Source: JBFMDN01 sp040753915 | GTDB lineage: Bacteria; Desulfobacterota; Desulfomonilia; Desulfomonilales; Desulfomonilaceae | Length of the DNA stretch: 46,688 nucleotides | Reading direction: 5' to 3' | Assembly: GCA_040753915.1 (NCBI GenBank) | Contig: JBFMDN010000044.1 | Location: forward strand, 1-46,688 | In this document: one piece after another, positions 45,009 to 46,688 of the stretch | Layout of the letters: the number at the start of each line of letters is the position of its first letter | Numbering within the stretch: position 1 is the stretch's first letter | Translations under genes and position numbers: made by a program | The notes under the pieces: generated by a model | What the model was told of the DNA's origin: nothing | The model's input: only the letters and a program-made list of their open reading frames with translations | Database searches by the model: none

Positions 45009-45152
45009 ATGGATACCTGGAGCTTCGGCTTGACCATCACGATTGTAGGTGCTGGTGGTACTTTTGTCACCCTTGGTGTTCTCATCGGGATAATGAGCTT
45101 ACTCAAGAAGATCTTCCCCGTGTCCACCGGATCCGACTCCCGGACAAGCTGA
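45009..45152 (+). CDS. oadG: Oxaloacetate decarboxylase gamma-chain-like small subunit (OadG family)
   Basis: A 47-residue protein with one N-terminal membrane helix (FGLTITIVGAGGTFVTLGVLIG) and a polar tail (LLKKIFPVSTGSDS). This is the shape of OadG, the small anchor of sodium-translocating decarboxylases. ATG 45009 has AAGGAG 8-9 nt upstream; the frame is open much further upstream but without features. It lies 15 bp before oadB, which supports the name. Without a neighbour this short sequence would not be recognised. Confidence 0.75.
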   Translation: MDTWSFGLTITIVGAGGTFVTLGVLIGIMSLLKKIFPVSTGSDSRTS

Positions 45153-45167
45153 GAGAGGAGGCTGTGT

Positions 45168-46319
45168 ATGCTGGATAGCTTGCTGTTCGGGTTGTCGGGT
45201 TTATCCGAGGGAGTAGTGCACCTTTCGCGGCACGGGCTTCCAAATGTGGTCATGATTTGCATATCGGCAATCTTGTTTTACCTGGCGATCAAGAAGGGAG
45301 TGGAGCCCCTCCTTCTGCTGCCCATTGGCTTCGGCTGTCTCCTGGTAAACATTCCCTTGAGCGAGCTCATGGAAACAGGAGGATTACTCAAATTTTTGTA
45401 CGATATCGGTATCGCGACGGAGATCTTCCCGCTCCTCATCTTCGTGGGAATAGGGGCAATGACGGATTTCACTCCGTTGTTGGAGGACCCCAAGATTCTC
45501 CTCTTCGGAGCTGCGGGTCAATTCGGGATCTTCATAACCTTGCTCTTGGCGCTTGCAGTAGGATTTGCCGAATTGGAGGCTGTTTGCATCGGTATCATAG
45601 GTGCCTGTGACGGTCCCACAGCGATCTACGTCACCTCTCAGTACGCTCCTCACCTCCTGGGGCCGGTTTCTGTTGCGGCGTACAGCTACATGTCGCTGGT
45701 ACCGATCATCCAACCCCCCATTATGAGGGCTCTAACCAGCGACAAGGAACGTACGGTAAAGATGGCGATGCCAAAGAAGGCGACCGTCTCTCCTCGCACG
45801 CGACTTCTCTTCCCCGTGGTTGTTACCGTTGCCACCGGCTTGATTGCGCCCAAAGGCTTGCCACTGATTGGGACCATCATGCTCGGAAATTTCATGAAGG
45901 AAAGCGGTGTGGTCGGCCGGCTCACCCATGCCTCGGAGAATGAGATCGCAAATATTGTCACTCTCTTCCTTGGGCTGGCAATCGGCGCCACCATGGACGG
46001 TCATGTTTTCCTGAAGTACCAAACCCTGGCAATCTTCGCCCTTGGGTTCCTGGCAATCTGCGTTGACACAGCAGCCGGCGTGCTCCTCGGGAAACTTATG
46101 TGCCGACTTACTGGTTGGAAAGTCAATCCGCTGGTGGGGGCTGCGGGAATATCAGCCTATCCCATGGCGGCCCGAGTTTGCCAGACGGTGGGCCAAAAGT
46201 TCGACAAGAAAAACTACCTCCTGATGTATGCTATGGGAGCTAACACGGGAGGTCAGATAGGCTCCGTCGTGGCTGCCGCAGTGATGCTGTCTGTCCTGAA
46301 AGGTATGGGGCTCATCTAG
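45168..46319 (+). CDS. oadB: Sodium-ion-translocating decarboxylase beta subunit (OadB/GcdB/MmdB)
   Basis: A 383-residue polytopic membrane protein of normal family length. Conserved parts are LPIGFGCLLVNIPLSE, FVGIGAMTDFTPLLE, the ion-path motif GACDGPTAIYVTSQYAP, and near the end AGISAYPMAARV and GANTGGQIGSVVAAAV. It couples decarboxylation of a biotin-carried carboxyl group to sodium export. ATG 45168 follows GAGAGGAGG. The alpha (carboxyltransferase) and biotin-carrier subunits are not in the window, so the substrate (oxaloacetate, glutaconyl-CoA, methylmalonyl-CoA) cannot be told. Confidence 0.94.
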   Translation: MLDSLLFGLSGLSEGVVHLSRHGLPNVVMICISAILFYLAIKKGVEPLLLLPIGFGCLLVNIPLSELMETGGLLKFLYDIGIATEIFPLLIFVGIGAMTDFTPLLEDPKILLFGAAGQFGIFITLLLALAVGFAELEAVCIGIIGACDGPTAIYVTSQYAPHLLGPVSVAAYSYMSLVPIIQPPIMRALTSDKERTVKMAMPKKATVSPRTRLLFPVVVTVATGLIAPKGLPLIGTIMLGNFMKESGVVGRLTHASENEIANIVTLFLGLAIGATMDGHVFLKYQTLAIFALGFLAICVDTAAGVLLGKLMCRLTGWKVNPLVGAAGISAYPMAARVCQTVGQKFDKKNYLLMYAMGANTGGQIGSVVAAAVMLSVLKGMGLI

Positions 46320-46348
46320 GGGTTCTTTTCGTACACGAGAGAATCTGG

Positions 46349-46382
46349 AAATACAAAAGCCGGGGGCTTTCGGTCCCCGGCT
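46349..46382 (-). terminator. Rho-independent terminator facing minus strand
   Basis: A perfect 8-bp stem AGCCGGGG/CCCCGGCT (46358-46365 and 46375-46382) with a short loop. On the minus strand it is followed by TTTTGTATTT, so it fits the end of the small gene at 46406. On the plus strand no T run follows, though it may still slow transcription after oadB. Confidence 0.65.
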
Positions 46383-46405
46383 CCGAGACGGCCCACGCGT
46401 TGTCA

Positions 46406-46552
46406 CTAACCGTGGGCTCTGGCATGGTACAGCCCCACGACCTCGAAGAGCTGCCAGAAGGCTCCCACGAGGAGGGCAATCCACCCGATAAAGTACGAGA
46501 TTACGCTGCAGACGTACCAGATTGACGCTACAAAGGATATCTCAACCGGCAA
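46406..46552 (-). CDS. Putative small membrane protein
   Basis: A 48-residue frame on the minus strand from TTG 46552 to TAG 46406. It reads as two hydrophobic stretches (FVASIWYVCSVISYFIGWIA and LLVGAFWQLFEVVGLYH) and ends ARAHG. It is directly followed by a terminator in the same direction, which supports a real gene. There is no ATG and no clear ribosome site, and I do not recognise a family. Confidence 0.4.
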   Translation of the reverse strand: MPVEISFVASIWYVCSVISYFIGWIALLVGAFWQLFEVVGLYHARAHG

Positions 46553-46582
46553 TACACTGAAGGTAACCGTTCAGCGGGAAGC

Positions 46583-46688
46583 CTAAACGAGAGAGGGAGC
46601 AGGTAGTCCGTTGCGGTATGCAATGACGGATTCGAGAAGAAAGTGGAAAGGGTTCCTTCCCTGAAGGATGCAGGATCTTTCGGCGGTC
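46583..46688 (-). CDS. Transposase-like C-terminal fragment (cut by window edge)
   Basis: The last 35 codons on the minus strand, read from the window edge to TAG 46583, include LQGRNPFHFLLESVIAYRNG and end LPAPSLV. This resembles the C-terminal tail of some DDE transposases (ending LQGR-x-x-F-x-FL-x-E-A and PAPSL), perhaps of IS66 type. The rest is outside the window. The short length makes the family uncertain. Confidence 0.45.
   Translation of the reverse strand, partial: TAERSCILQGRNPFHFLLESVIAYRNGLPAPSLV

Overview
The window looks like chromosomal DNA of a Gram-negative bacterium, most likely a deltaproteobacterium (Desulfobacterota; a Desulfomonile- or Syntrophobacter-like lineage is my guess). 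Signs of this are TolC- and HlyD-type envelope proteins, the tRNA(Thr-Tyr-Gly-Thr)-tuf operon, a PAS/sigma-54 activator, sodium-pump decarboxylase subunits and a sulfur-oriented glycan locus. The species cannot be fixed from the sequence alone.

Layout. (1) 1-5188, minus strand: ftsH, a MocA/MobA-like nucleotidyltransferase and an IspH-UbiA fusion, followed by a promoter, four tRNA genes and the start of tuf. (2) 5189-11108, minus strand: a small mobile-looking repeat, then a secretion and glycosylation set: a membrane GT2, an HlyD-type adaptor, a TolC-type channel, a GT28/GT1-like glycosyltransferase and a small secreted protein. (3) 11563-14386, plus strand: a Gly/Pro/Cys-rich secreted protein with its own terminator, and recD2. 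(4) 14975-38992, plus strand: a 24-kb polysaccharide locus, with many genes overlapping by ATGA, GTGA or TTGA. (5) 39529-41070, minus strand: a secreted transglutaminase-like protein. (6) 41394-46688: a sigma-54 activator, a repeat-rich intergenic region, a small membrane protein under a sigma-54-like promoter, oadG and oadB. The window closes with a small minus-strand membrane ORF and the end of a transposase-like gene.

How the genes work together. The 24-kb locus has a Wzm/Wzt ABC exporter whose ATPase carries a C-terminal cargo-binding domain. It also has cytoplasmic GT4 and GT2 enzymes, a dolichyl-phosphate-mannose-synthase-like GT2 with a fused DUF2304 domain, and a GT39-like integral membrane transferase. 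Two sulfotransferases, a UDP-sulfoquinovose synthase (SqdB/SQD1) homologue, another sugar epimerase, two methyltransferases, a polysaccharide deacetylase and a FemAB-like protein follow. Three large paralogous proteins each combine a GT-A and a GT-B domain. The simplest reading is an exported capsule or O-antigen-like glycan carrying sulfur as sulfate ester and possibly as sulfonate (sulfoquinovose). This is an inference from gene content; the individual families are known, but I do not recognise the combination.

Points of interest inside the locus are a T10 run that splits an LPG-synthase-like membrane gene, a tenfold in-frame heptad repeat in a sulfotransferase fusion, and 3' ends of two tandem paralogs that are much more alike than the rest of the genes.
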